From: Stenotrophomonas oahuensis
GTDB taxonomy: Bacteria > Pseudomonadota > Gammaproteobacteria > Xanthomonadales > Xanthomonadaceae
Assembly: GCF_031834595.1 (NCBI RefSeq)
Contig: NZ_CP115541.1
Span: forward strand, 3,032,501-3,096,500
Direction of reading: 5' to 3'
DNA length: 64,000 bases
The notes below the pieces were generated by a model that searched no databases, was not told the origin of the DNA, and was given only the letters and a program-made list of their open reading frames with translations. Positions 35,474 to 43,588 of the stretch are shown here, piece by piece (the stretch's first letter is position 1; the number at the start of each line of letters is the position of its first letter). The translations under genes were made by a program, and so were the position numbers.

Positions 35474-35496
35474 TCCTTAATCGGATTGGTTGAGAA

Positions 35497-35526
35497 AAAC
35501 GCGGCGCTTGCGCCGCGTTTTTTTTT
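35497..35526 (+). terminator. Strong rho-independent terminator after the THX gene
   Basis: AAACGCGGCGC TT GCGCCGCGTTT followed by an unbroken T run to 35526; the 11-bp stem begins 23 bp after the stop codon. Confidence 0.95.
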
Positions 35527-35569
35527 GGATTTTGGCGAAAAGCCGGTGGTCATCGGCATCCGTATTTGG

Positions 35570-35672
35570 GCATCTCGGGATGGGTTTGCGGGACACGCCG
35601 TGGACCCGTCCATGGGGGCTCGTCAAAAACATCCATGTTTTTGACGGTCCCGCAAACCCACCCCGAGACGCC
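35570..35672. repeat. Nested long hairpin in the 35.5-36.0 kb gene-free gap
   Basis: Outer arms GGGTTTGCGGGAC (35582-35594) and its complement (35647-35659) enclose a second perfect hairpin, GTCAAAAACAT CC ATGTTTTTGAC (35622-35645). Further pairing extends outward (CTCGGG/CCCGAG). Similar nested hairpins are scattered in Xanthomonadaceae. With copy B it accounts for nearly all of the 513-bp stretch without genes. Confidence 0.8.
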
Positions 35673-35727
35673 CCAGACAATTGGCCGGTGGCCGCGGGAA
35701 ACGCCGGATCAACTGCGGTTTCGATTC

Positions 35728-36006
35728 GGGTCATGCGTTACCGGGTGTTGGGGATTTCAAGGCCGTCGTCTGTCGACCGACGCTACCGGGGCTACGTGCC
35801 TTTGATCTCTGCTGTCCACCGACGCACTGTCGAAGGCGGGTCGGGGCGGGCTGGAGGGGGCGTGAGCCGCATGGATGCGGCGATCGAGCTTACATGGACG
35901 TACTTGCAGCGTCCCCCGGAACGCCCGCCCCGATCTGCCAAACCAGTGAACCGATGAACACTGGCTGTTCGCCCAGATCCAACAGCAGCCGGGCAACGCC
36001 CGGCGA
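35728..36006 (-). repeat. Compound dispersed repeat, copy B (inverted relative to copy A)
   Basis: Read on the minus strand it repeats copy A block by block: CCCGGCTGCTGTTGG, GGGCGAACAGCC, GGGCGTTCCGGGGGACG, AAGTACGTCC, GCCGCATCCATGCGGC, GCCCCCTCCAGCCC, a GACAGTGCGTCGGTGG block, GGTAGCGTCGGTCGACAGAC, and ACGCATGACCC. Differences from copy A are scattered substitutions and small indels. Open frames inside it are not conserved and appear non-coding. Confidence 0.85.
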
Positions 36007-36039
36007 CACGGAGCGCGTGCAACCCCGTGCAGTACGCGG

Positions 36040-37290
36040 TCACTTCAACCCAGGCAGCAGTGTGTCCGGACTGCCGTCGTTCGGTGCGGCCGGAATGCCG
36101 AGCAGCCTCGTCAGCAGCGGGTACACGTCGACGTTGTCGAAGCCAGGCAGGGTTTCGCCCTGCTTGAACGACGGACCACGGGCGATGAACACCGCGCGCA
36201 TCGAGGGCAGGGCGTTGTCGTAACCGTGCGAGCCGCGCTCGCCGGCCTTTTCCTGGATGCGGTCGCGGCGCATCGCGTTCCAGCCTTCGTGCATCTGGCA
36301 GATGATCGGCGGGATGCGCGGGTTCGAGCCATATTCCCACCGCGCCGGCAGCGTTTCGCGGGTCCAGCAGTCGTACTGCGCGTGTGCGCCCAGCAGTGCC
36401 TTCTTTGCCTGCGCCTCTTTGCCCGGCAGCGGGGCGAAACCTACCGACTGGCCGACGGATACGTCCTTGGCCAGCGAGGGATCCACCATGTCTTCGACCG
36501 CGATCGTGTTCCCTTCCGGCACCAGCGCCATGCCGTGGTCCGACACCACGATCACATTGGTGCTGTCCGCAATGCCGCGTGCCTGCAGGCCATCCAGCAG
36601 CCGGCCCACCGCTGCGTCGGCATCCTGTACCGCCGCCGCATACTCGGGTGAGTTCGGTCCGTGCTGGTGTCCTTCGTGGTCCACGTTCTCCATGTACAGC
36701 GTCACCAGGCGCGGAGCCTGCGCATCATCGCGCGCCACCCAGCCCAGCACCTCGTCCACCCGGTCAGGCAACGGCACGCTGCCGTCGTAGATTCGCCACT
36801 GGGTCGGACGTACGCCCTGGATCGCCGCTTCACTGCCGGGCCACGACCAGATCGCCGTGCGCAGGCCCGCCTTTTCCGCACCTACCCAGATCGGTTCGCC
36901 ACCCCACCAGCGCGAGTCCGTCACCGCTTCGCGCTTGCTCAACTTGAAGCTGCCCAGTTCGTCCTCGTGCATGCTGTTGTGCACGATGCCGTGGTGGTCC
37001 GGACGCAGCCCGGTCACGATGGTGTAATGGTTCGGGAACGTCAGCGAGGGATACGAAGGCGTCATGTACTGCGCGCGTACACCGTCGTGCACGATGCGCG
37101 ACAGATTCGGAGTGATGCCCTTGTCGAGCATGTCCGCGCGCAGGCCGTCGATGGAGACCAGCAGCAGCTTCGGTGCCTGTGTGGCGACTGGCGTGACGGC
37201 AACCGTCGAGGGTGCAGTGGAAGGGGTGCTGGCACAACTGGTCAGCGCGAGGGTGGCGGCAATCGCCAGAGTCAGGCGGACAGAGATCAT
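36040..37290 (-). CDS. Nucleotide pyrophosphatase/phosphodiesterase (NPP family) lipoprotein
   Basis: An alkaline-phosphatase-superfamily enzyme that cleaves phosphodiester or pyrophosphate bonds outside the cytoplasm. Of 416 residues, the signal ends in lipobox LTSC. Two-zinc site residues are visible: Asp in VSIDGLRADM, nucleophile Thr in PSLTFPNHYTIVTG, Asp and His in ENVDHEGHQHGP, Asp-His in VVSDHGM, and His in GSHGYDNALP. The layout closely resembles the structurally studied NPP of Xanthomonas. The gene stands alone and reads toward compound repeat B. Substrates are unknown; nucleotides are assumed from the family. Confidence 0.92.
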   Translation of the reverse strand: MISVRLTLAIAATLALTSCASTPSTAPSTVAVTPVATQAPKLLLVSIDGLRADMLDKGITPNLSRIVHDGVRAQYMTPSYPSLTFPNHYTIVTGLRPDHHGIVHNSMHEDELGSFKLSKREAVTDSRWWGGEPIWVGAEKAGLRTAIWSWPGSEAAIQGVRPTQWRIYDGSVPLPDRVDEVLGWVARDDAQAPRLVTLYMENVDHEGHQHGPNSPEYAAAVQDADAAVGRLLDGLQARGIADSTNVIVVSDHGMALVPEGNTIAVEDMVDPSLAKDVSVGQSVGFAPLPGKEAQAKKALLGAHAQYDCWTRETLPARWEYGSNPRIPPIICQMHEGWNAMRRDRIQEKAGERGSHGYDNALPSMRAVFIARGPSFKQGETLPGFDNVDVYPLLTRLLGIPAAPNDGSPDTLLPGLK

Positions 37291-37341
37291 CCGGCCATCA
37301 TAGGCCGCACCGGTGACCGCGCGAAGACAACCAATGGCACA

Positions 37342-37833
37342 TCACACCAGCAGCGGCGTGCCCCGGCCCTCCAGTTCCAGCAGCGCGGCCTTGGTCTCAA
37401 TGCCGCCGCCAAACCCGGTCAACGCACCGCTGGCCCCGATCACCCGGTGACACGGCAGCACGATCGGCAGCGGATTGCGCCCATTGGCCGCACCTACTGC
37501 ACGACTCGCGGTCGGCTGGCCGATGTGCCGGGCCAGCTGCACATAGCTCCAGGTCTGGCCGAACGGGATATCCGCCAAGGCTTTCCACACCCGCAGCTGG
37601 AAATCGGTGCCATGCGGTGCCAGCGGCAGCTCGAAGGTGGTGCGCTCACCGTGCAGGAACTGCAGCAGCTGCGTGCGCGCATCACGCAGCGCATGCGCAT
37701 CGCGCTGCCAGCGCTCTCGGCCTTTGGCGTCGTAGCGGTTGTTCTCGAACAGAATGTGATGGATGCCCTGGCTGTCGCCGGCCACGGTCAGCGCGCCAAT
37801 CGGGCTGTCGAAGGTGTCATAGAGCAGGGTCAT
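37342..37833 (-). CDS. ogt: Methylated-DNA--protein-cysteine S-methyltransferase (Ogt)
   Basis: A suicide DNA-repair protein that removes O6-alkyl groups from guanine. The 163-residue protein starts MTLLYDTFDSPIG with AGGAG 7 bp upstream. The acceptor Cys is in PIVLPCHRVIGASG; the DNA-recognition helix is SYVQLARHIGQPTASRAVG. It overlaps the upstream adaA-alkA gene by 4 bp (ATGA), so both alkylation-repair proteins come from one transcript, an arrangement that fits an adaptive response. Confidence 0.95.
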   Translation of the reverse strand: MTLLYDTFDSPIGALTVAGDSQGIHHILFENNRYDAKGRERWQRDAHALRDARTQLLQFLHGERTTFELPLAPHGTDFQLRVWKALADIPFGQTWSYVQLARHIGQPTASRAVGAANGRNPLPIVLPCHRVIGASGALTGFGGGIETKAALLELEGRGTPLLV

Positions 37834-39305
37834 TTTGTGTCTCCTGAAGTGGTCACGGTCGGCGTGGCCAGGTGCCACAGATGCAGCACGGCATACGCAC
37901 GCCACGGTCGCCAGGCCTGCGAGCGGGCCTCGGTAGCGCGTTCGCTCAGGCGGGTGCCTTCACCCAGCACCTGTTGCAGCACCAGATCGCCGGCCGGGAA
38001 TGCATCGGGCAGGCCCAGTGCCCGCAGCGCCATGTAATGCGCGGTCCAGGGGCCGATGCCGGGCAGGGCGACGCAGCGCTCGATGAAGGTGTCCAGGCGC
38101 TGGCCGGCAGCAAAGTCCAGCCGCCCTTCCGCCACTGCGGTGGCGACGGCACGCACGGTGGCCGCACGCGAGCGCGGCAGGCCAATCGATTCCAGCGGAG
38201 CATCGGCCAGCTGCGCGGGCGTGGGAAATTCGCGGTCCAGTCCTTCTGGCATGCCTTCCAGCACGCCGCCAAAGCGGTCCACCACGCGCCGGGCCAGGGT
38301 GATCGCGGCTGCCACGCTGACCTGCTGGCCGAGCACTGCGCGCACTGCGACTTCGAAGCCGTCCCATCCGCCGGGTACACGCAGGCCGGGGCGTTCGGCC
38401 ACGCCACGTGCCAGCAACGGTTCCTGCGCGAAGCTCGCATGGACCATGCGCAGGTCAGCATCGAGGTCGAAGATGCGGCGTACCCGGCGTACCACCCCGG
38501 GAATCCCGCGCGGATCGATCTGGCCCAGTTGCAGCAGCAGCTCGGGGCGGCGGGGGTCAGCCGTCACCGTGATGATCGAGGGGCGCTCGGCGGGGCCGAT
38601 CACGCGCTGGTAGCGGTCGTCGCCGATCTGCTCGATGCCGGGAATGCAACGCCGGCGCAGGAACGCCAGCATGGCCGGGAAGTCCAGCGGCGGGCGGTAG
38701 CCCAGGCGCAGGGTCAGCGCGCCGTCGTCGAGTGCGCCGCGCTGGCGGCGGATCGCGGAAGGCGGCATGCCACAGCCCTCGAGGAAGGCGGCGTTGAAGC
38801 GGCGCAGGCTGTTGTAGCCGGCGGCCATGGCCACGTCGGTCACCGGCAGCCCGGTTTCGGTCAGCAGCTGCTTGGCCAGCAGCAAGCGGCGGGTGGCATG
38901 GATCTGTGCCGGGGCCGCGCCAAGCCGGGCGACGAACAGGCGCTGCAACTGCCGGGCGCTCAACCCCACGCGCGCGGCCAGCTCGCCCACCGCCGCGTCC
39001 TGCAGGTAGCCGTCGTGAATCAGCGCCAATGCACGCTGCAGGGTCTCGTTATGCAGCGCGTCCTGCGCCTCCGGGGCAAGCTCCGGTCGGCAACGCAGGC
39101 ACGGACGGAATCCGGCGGCGGCCGCAGCGGCAGCCGTGGGGTAGTAATCCACGTTGCGCGGCTTCGGCGGCGGGGCCGGACACACCGGGCGGCAGTAGAT
39201 GCCCGTGCTGCGCACAGCGGTGTAGAACACACCGTCGAAGCGCGCATCGCGGGCAAGGCGGGCGCTTTCGCAGGCGGCGTAGTCCAGGGGCAGGGCGGTG
39301 TCCAT
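37830..39305 (-). CDS. AdaA-AlkA fusion: methyl-sensing AraC regulator plus 3-methyladenine glycosylase
   Basis: A 491-residue, three-part protein. The Ada metal domain has Cys38, Cys42, Cys69 and Cys72, the same positions as in E. coli Ada, where Cys38 takes a methyl from phosphotriesters; this supports the start MDTALPLDYAA. An AraC helix-turn-helix pair covers about 85-190 (LAARVGLSARQLQRLF; VAMAAGYNSLRRFNAAF). The AlkA glycosylase (about 200-485) has the HhH motif LPGIGPWTAHY and catalytic Asp in PAGDLVLQQ. It probably senses alkylation, activates its own operon and excises damaged bases. The ogt gene is coupled downstream. Confidence 0.94.
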   Translation of the reverse strand: MDTALPLDYAACESARLARDARFDGVFYTAVRSTGIYCRPVCPAPPPKPRNVDYYPTAAAAAAAGFRPCLRCRPELAPEAQDALHNETLQRALALIHDGYLQDAAVGELAARVGLSARQLQRLFVARLGAAPAQIHATRRLLLAKQLLTETGLPVTDVAMAAGYNSLRRFNAAFLEGCGMPPSAIRRQRGALDDGALTLRLGYRPPLDFPAMLAFLRRRCIPGIEQIGDDRYQRVIGPAERPSIITVTADPRRPELLLQLGQIDPRGIPGVVRRVRRIFDLDADLRMVHASFAQEPLLARGVAERPGLRVPGGWDGFEVAVRAVLGQQVSVAAAITLARRVVDRFGGVLEGMPEGLDREFPTPAQLADAPLESIGLPRSRAATVRAVATAVAEGRLDFAAGQRLDTFIERCVALPGIGPWTAHYMALRALGLPDAFPAGDLVLQQVLGEGTRLSERATEARSQAWRPWRAYAVLHLWHLATPTVTTSGDTK

Positions 39306-39312
39306 GGCAGCC

Positions 39313-39318
39313 AGTCTA
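39313..39318 (-). promoter_or_regulatory. -10 element of the adaA-alkA/ogt operon (leaderless)
   Basis: TAGACT on the minus strand ends 7 bases before the ATG at 39305, so the mRNA likely begins at the start codon; no Shine-Dalgarno is seen. Confidence 0.45.
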
Positions 39319-39473
39319 TGCTCGGAACCCGGCCCCGGCTCGCCATTTTCGGACATGTATGAGCCGGGTCGACCGGGCGGTTCAGTGCAGGTTCCCGCGC
39401 GCGCCTCCGCTCGCACTAGACTGTGCCTTCACGTGTCGCTGTTGGCACGCCATCGAACGGGAACCGGGTATTC

Positions 39474-40619
39474 ATGTTGCTCAAGTCGTGGGGATTGCCG
39501 TTGCTGTGTCTGGGGCTGGCGGCCTGCAGCCAGTTGGAGAACCCGGGCAACGTGACCGCCGCCGAGAAGGCCGCGCGGGCACCGGCAGTGGATGGCAACA
39601 ACATGGTGTCGATCAACGCCGCCGACGCGCCGCCGGCGGTGCCACCACCGCCGCGCAAGGGCGAGCAGGGCTGGCCCGAGGTGGCTCTGGAAAACGGCAA
39701 GGCCTGGATCAGCTGCGATACCGACTACGCCGCAGACGCCGGTGACGGGGTGGCGCTGGAGGCACTGGATCGCGCCAGCCTGGATGCGGCCATCGCCCCC
39801 TGCGCCGAACGCGGCCTGCTGCGCCTGCGCTATGTGGGCAAGATCAATCCAGGCTTCTCTGAGCTGGTGGCCCGTACCGCGCTGGTGGCCGAGGCGCAGC
39901 GCATCCAGAGCCGCATTCTGGATCTGGATTCCAGTGGCGGTCAGGTCGAGGCGGCGATCGTGGCCGGCGACCGCATCGGTGAATCGCGCTGGACCATCTG
40001 GGTACGCGAAGGTTCGGTCTGCCACAGCGCCTGCGTGTTCGTGCTGGCGGCGGGCGACAACCGACTGGTGGCTGGCAAGGTAGGCATCCACCGGATGATG
40101 CGGATCAGCTCCAAGGCCACCTCGCGTGCGGAGCTCAACCGCGAACTCCAGGAGGTCTATGACAACGTCAAGGACTACCTGCAGCGCAACGGCGTGGCGG
40201 TCGGCGTGGCCGACCTGATGATGACCGTCCCCAACCGCAGCCTGCGCCTGCTCAGCGCCGATGAACTGCGCCAGTTCGGGCTGGACGGCACCAATGCGGT
40301 GCAGGACGACCTGGAGCGGATCAAGCAGATGCGCAAGTGCGGCGACGACTTTGTGCGCCGCAAGGATGCGTTCCTGGTCGCTTTCGACCAGGAGTGCAAG
40401 CGCGAGGGCAGCGAGCTGGAAGCGGTCACCGCGTGTGGGCAGGCCCTGAAGCAGCGCTTCGGCTTCCCGGATGAAACCTGCCCGGCGGAAAGCCCGCTGT
40501 CGGAGATCGACGTCTCGACCCTGCTGCCGTCGCCGACCAGCAAGTCGCAGGACCCGCTGGCCGAGCGCACCGCCAGTGAAGCGGCGCAGCCGGCAGCCGA
40601 GGCCGCCGAGCGCAACTGA
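39474..40619 (+). CDS. Lipoprotein with ClpP/crotonase-like fold (COG3904-like)
   Basis: A 381-residue envelope protein of unknown role. The start MLLKSWGLPLLCLG gives a lipoprotein signal with lipobox LAAC (Cys18). A Pro-rich linker follows. The core (about 100-230) has LDLDSSGGQVEAA and CHSACVFVLAAG, the Gly-Gly and Ser-Ala-Cys features of periplasmic ClpP/SppA-like proteins grouped in COG3904; the Ser could be catalytic. The C-terminal part has three further Cys and a low-complexity Ala/Glu tail. A TAGACT -10-like box is 57 bp upstream of the ATG. Protease activity is only a guess. Confidence 0.8.
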   Translation: MLLKSWGLPLLCLGLAACSQLENPGNVTAAEKAARAPAVDGNNMVSINAADAPPAVPPPPRKGEQGWPEVALENGKAWISCDTDYAADAGDGVALEALDRASLDAAIAPCAERGLLRLRYVGKINPGFSELVARTALVAEAQRIQSRILDLDSSGGQVEAAIVAGDRIGESRWTIWVREGSVCHSACVFVLAAGDNRLVAGKVGIHRMMRISSKATSRAELNRELQEVYDNVKDYLQRNGVAVGVADLMMTVPNRSLRLLSADELRQFGLDGTNAVQDDLERIKQMRKCGDDFVRRKDAFLVAFDQECKREGSELEAVTACGQALKQRFGFPDETCPAESPLSEIDVSTLLPSPTSKSQDPLAERTASEAAQPAAEAAERN

Positions 40620-40677
40620 CGGCGTGCTAACGCAGGTGGCTTAGACTCTGGCTACCTTTCACTTGGATGGTGAACCG

Positions 40678-41232
40678 ATGCGTGTTTCGTTGCTGCTGTC
40701 GCTCCTGCTTCCCGTTGCCGCGCTGGCCCAGACGCCAGCCCCGGCCACTCCCGCACCGGCCCCGGCGCGCCCGGCCCCGTCCGCGCCTTCAGCCGCCGCA
40801 CCGGCGACTGCGGCCACGCCAGCGCGTCCTGCACTGACCCCGGCGCAGCAGAAGCAGGTCAAGGAACAGGACGACCAGCTCAGCGCCGCGGCCCGCCAGA
40901 TTGCAGTGCTGGTGGACAGCAACCGTGCTGCCGAGGCCTGGAAAGGCGCATCGGCGGTGGCCCGCAAGGCGGTGCCCGAGCAGACCTTCGTCAATCAGCT
41001 GGCCGCAGACCGCAAACGCCTGGGGGCACTGACCTCGCGCGGCCAGCCGGTGGTGACGCGGGTGAAGTACGGTCCGGGTTCGACTGTGCCGGAGGGCCTG
41101 TACATCAACGTCAGCTTCCCGACCCAGTTCGCAAACAGCTCACAGCCGGTGCGCGAGCTGGTCTCATTCCGTCTGGACGACGACAAGGTCTGGCGCCTGG
41201 CCGGCTACAGCGTGCGTGCTGCTGCGCCCTGA
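40678..41232 (+). CDS. DUF4019 domain secreted protein
   Basis: A 184-residue protein with a signal peptide (MRVSLLLSLLLPVAALAQ), a 40-residue Pro/Ala linker, then a domain resembling DUF4019 (about 70-184): AARQIAVLVDSNRAAEAW, FVNQLAADRKRLGAL and WRLAGYSVRA. Such proteins are common in Xanthomonadaceae; no function is established. TAGACT lies 36 bp before the ATG, and there is no clear terminator from the gene before, so it may have its own promoter. Confidence 0.8.
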   Translation: MRVSLLLSLLLPVAALAQTPAPATPAPAPARPAPSAPSAAAPATAATPARPALTPAQQKQVKEQDDQLSAAARQIAVLVDSNRAAEAWKGASAVARKAVPEQTFVNQLAADRKRLGALTSRGQPVVTRVKYGPGSTVPEGLYINVSFPTQFANSSQPVRELVSFRLDDDKVWRLAGYSVRAAAP

Positions 41233-41265
41233 TCAACGCTGCATTCCGTGATTGAAGGAGGCGTC

Positions 41266-41667
41266 ATGGGGACTGAAGTGCAGATGCTGGGCTGGTCGAT
41301 CGTGCTGGGTCTGGTCCAGCTGCTGGTTGCCGATTTCGCGGTCACCCGCGAGCGCGGGCTGGCCTGGAACGTGTCTGCCCGCGACGGCGAGGCACCGCCG
41401 CCGGGCAAGGTGGCCGCGCGCCTGCTGCGGGTGCAGGCCAACTTCATGGAAACCTTCCCGTTCTTTGCCGCGGCCGTGCTGGCCGTGGTGCTGACCCAGC
41501 GCCAGGACGGGCTGACGGCCCTGGCGGCGCAGGTCTATTTCTGGGCGCGACTGGTGTATGTGCCGCTATATGCCGCAGGCATTCCGGTGCTGCGCAGCGC
41601 GGTGTGGATGGTCTCGCTGGCTGGGATCGTGCTCATGGTGTGGGCGCTGCTGCGCGACCTGGGGTGA
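41266..41667 (+). CDS. MAPEG family membrane protein
   Basis: A 133-residue protein with four hydrophobic helices (about 7-25, 55-80, 83-102 and 110-130). RLLRVQANFMETFPFFA is the MAPEG signature (RxxNxxE type), found in microsomal glutathione S-transferases and related eicosanoid enzymes; bacterial members of this size have no proven reaction. AAGGAGG with 5-bp spacing fixes the start at MGTEVQML rather than an ATG six codons earlier. Confidence 0.88.
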   Translation: MGTEVQMLGWSIVLGLVQLLVADFAVTRERGLAWNVSARDGEAPPPGKVAARLLRVQANFMETFPFFAAAVLAVVLTQRQDGLTALAAQVYFWARLVYVPLYAAGIPVLRSAVWMVSLAGIVLMVWALLRDLG

Positions 41668-41754
41668 ACGCGGGCGAACCCGGCTGATCCAGATCAAGGG
41701 CATGGGTCGGGCAGGGCGGTAAGCTCAATGCAGACACGTCATCAGGATGGACTC

Positions 41755-42984
41755 ATGCCGGATACCGCAACCCAGGCGCAGGGCGCGCACGACACCCCCG
41801 CAACCGCACCGGTCGAACCGGTCGACGTGCTGGTGGTGGGGGCAGGGCCGGCGGGCCTGTGCTTCGCGCGCGCGCTGGCTGGCAGCGGCCTGAGCGTGAC
41901 CCTGGTCGAGCAGCAGCCACGCGCGGCACTGGCCGACGCCGCCTTTGACGGCCGCGAAATCGCGCTGACCCATGCCTCACGTCGCATCCTGGAACAGCTG
42001 GGGGTGTGGGAACGGCTGGACCCGGCGGAGATCTCCGACCTGCGCGACGCGCGGGTCATGGACGGCAGTTCGGCCTTCGCGCTGACCTTTTCCGCCGACC
42101 AGCAGCAAGGCGATGCACTCGGCTGGCTGGTGCCCAACCACCTGATCCGCCGTGCCGCCTGGGACAGCGTGCAAGGCCAGACCGGCCTGCAGCTGATTGA
42201 CCAGACCAGCGTGCGCGAAGTCGTGCCCGGTCCGGCCCACAGCATGGTCACCCTCAGTGACGGCCGCTGCCTGCACGCCCGCCTGGTGGTGGCCGTTGAC
42301 AGCCGCTTCTCGGCCACCCGCCGGTTGCTCGGCATTGGCGCGAAGCTGCGTGATTTCGGCAAATCCATGCTGGTCTGCCGCATGCAGATCGAAGTGCCGC
42401 ACCAGCACACCGCGTGGGAGTGGTTCGGCTACGGGCGCACCATGGCGCTGCTGCCGCTCAATGGCGATCTGGCCTCGGCCGTCATCACCCTGCCGCCGCG
42501 TCAGATTGCCGAGCTGATGGCGCTGGACGAGGACAGCTTCGGAGCCCGTATCAGCACCCTGTTCGAGTACCGCCTGGGCAACATGAAGCCGGTGGCCAAG
42601 CCGATTGCCTATCCGCTGGTCGGGGTATTTGCGAATGCCTTCGTGGGCGAGCGCTGCGCGCTGATCGGCGATGCCGCGGTGGGCATGCACCCGGTCACCG
42701 CGCATGGCTTCAACCTGGGCCTGCAAAGCCAGGATCGGCTGGCTGCAGTGCTGCGCACGGCGGCAGAACGCGGCACAGATATCGCCGCACCGTCAGGCTT
42801 GGACCGCTATGAGCGCGGCCACCGGCTGGCGGCACGCCCGTTGTATGAAGCCACCAATGCCATCACGGCCCTGTATACCGATGACCGACTGCCGGCGCGC
42901 GTGCTGCGCCGCGCCGGACTTCGGCTGGCGCAGGGCGTGGTGCCGTTCAGGAAGCTGATCGCCGCGCACCTCACCCAACGTTGA
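41755..42984 (+). CDS. ubiM: UbiH/UbiF-family FAD hydroxylase, UbiM-like
   Basis: A flavoprotein that hydroxylates the benzoquinone ring during ubiquinone synthesis. The 409-residue protein starts MPDTATQAQG with AGGA 7 bp upstream. FAD motifs: GAGPAG at 29-34, the DG-type region RLVVAVDSRFSATRRLLG (DG altered to DS), and GDAAVGMHPVTAHGFNLG near 305, the UbiH/COQ6 signature. Lineages near this one use UbiM for the C5 step, and the sequence looks like that branch, but UbiH or UbiF cannot be excluded without a tree. It is monocistronic and ends in GTAG-type palindromes. Confidence 0.8.
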   Translation: MPDTATQAQGAHDTPATAPVEPVDVLVVGAGPAGLCFARALAGSGLSVTLVEQQPRAALADAAFDGREIALTHASRRILEQLGVWERLDPAEISDLRDARVMDGSSAFALTFSADQQQGDALGWLVPNHLIRRAAWDSVQGQTGLQLIDQTSVREVVPGPAHSMVTLSDGRCLHARLVVAVDSRFSATRRLLGIGAKLRDFGKSMLVCRMQIEVPHQHTAWEWFGYGRTMALLPLNGDLASAVITLPPRQIAELMALDEDSFGARISTLFEYRLGNMKPVAKPIAYPLVGVFANAFVGERCALIGDAAVGMHPVTAHGFNLGLQSQDRLAAVLRTAAERGTDIAAPSGLDRYERGHRLAARPLYEATNAITALYTDDRLPARVLRRAGLRLAQGVVPFRKLIAAHLTQR

Positions 42985-42986
42985 CG

Positions 42987-43076
42987 GGTCACGACCAACG
43001 GTCGTGACCTACCGACCGCATGTCCCATCTGGCGTATCGAATGCCCCACCGGTAGGTGACGACCGTTGGTCGTCAC
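42987..43076. repeat. Two inverted GACCAACGGTC-core palindromes
   Basis: One copy (42987-43013) begins GGTCACGACC and ends in CTACC; the other (43051-43076) begins GGTAGGTGACGACC in the opposite orientation. Each forms a long hairpin. They lie between two convergent genes, as at 8946-9080. Confidence 0.85.
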
Positions 43077-43092
43077 ACGCCGCAGGCGGGCT

Positions 43093-43320
43093 TTACGCCT
43101 CGGGATCGGCCAACACGTTGATGACCGTGTCGCCGAACTGCACCTGCTGGCCCGCGCGGATCTTGCAGGCCTTGCGCAGTTCCACCTGGCCATCCACCAG
43201 CACCTGACCGTCGCCGATCAGCATCTTGGCCTCGCCACCGCTGGTCACCAGGTCCGCCAGTTTGAGCAGTTGCTTGAGTTCGACGTACTCGCCGTCCAGA
43301 TCAAATTCGAGGGTCTGCAT
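43093..43320 (-). CDS. S4-domain RNA-binding protein (YbcJ type)
   Basis: A 75-residue protein made of a single S4 domain: EYVELKQLLKLADLV, then GEAKMLIGDGQVLVDGQ and ELRKACKIRAGQQVQ. E. coli YbcJ has the same size and order and is thought to bind RNA, perhaps on the ribosome. The start is MQTLEFDLDG with AGGA 10 bp upstream; the longer frame has no support. It diverges from deaD, another RNA-related gene, across 268 bp. Confidence 0.88.
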   Translation of the reverse strand: MQTLEFDLDGEYVELKQLLKLADLVTSGGEAKMLIGDGQVLVDGQVELRKACKIRAGQQVQFGDTVINVLADPEA

Positions 43321-43447
43321 GCAGCGGGTATCCTGTGAAGAGGCGCAGCGGTAGCGCCGGGCCGGAAGAGGGCGCGTATTGTGCGTCAGCAGGCGGCGCA
43401 GCGGCATCCCTGCCGGAATCTGTATACGTTGTTCAGGAACGATGCGG

Positions 43448-43588
43448 TATCATGCCGGCCTGAGCGAGTGAATTCTCCTCCAACCGAGCAGCGCCAGGGC
43501 ACGCGATAAGAAAGGGCGCCCAAAGCGCGGACCATCACCTTTTTTTATCGCACTGCCCTGTAAGACGGCAGTGCCTTTGGAGTTTTCC
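43448..43588 (+). promoter_or_regulatory. deaD promoter and long 5' leader
   Basis: TATCAT (43448-43453) is a good -10 candidate, which gives an untranslated leader of about 130 bases. The leader holds a hairpin, GCACTGCC..GGCAGTGC (about 43551-43575), a T7 run, and a GGAG site before the ATG. Long structured leaders on deaD genes are common and linked to cold control. Confidence 0.5.
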
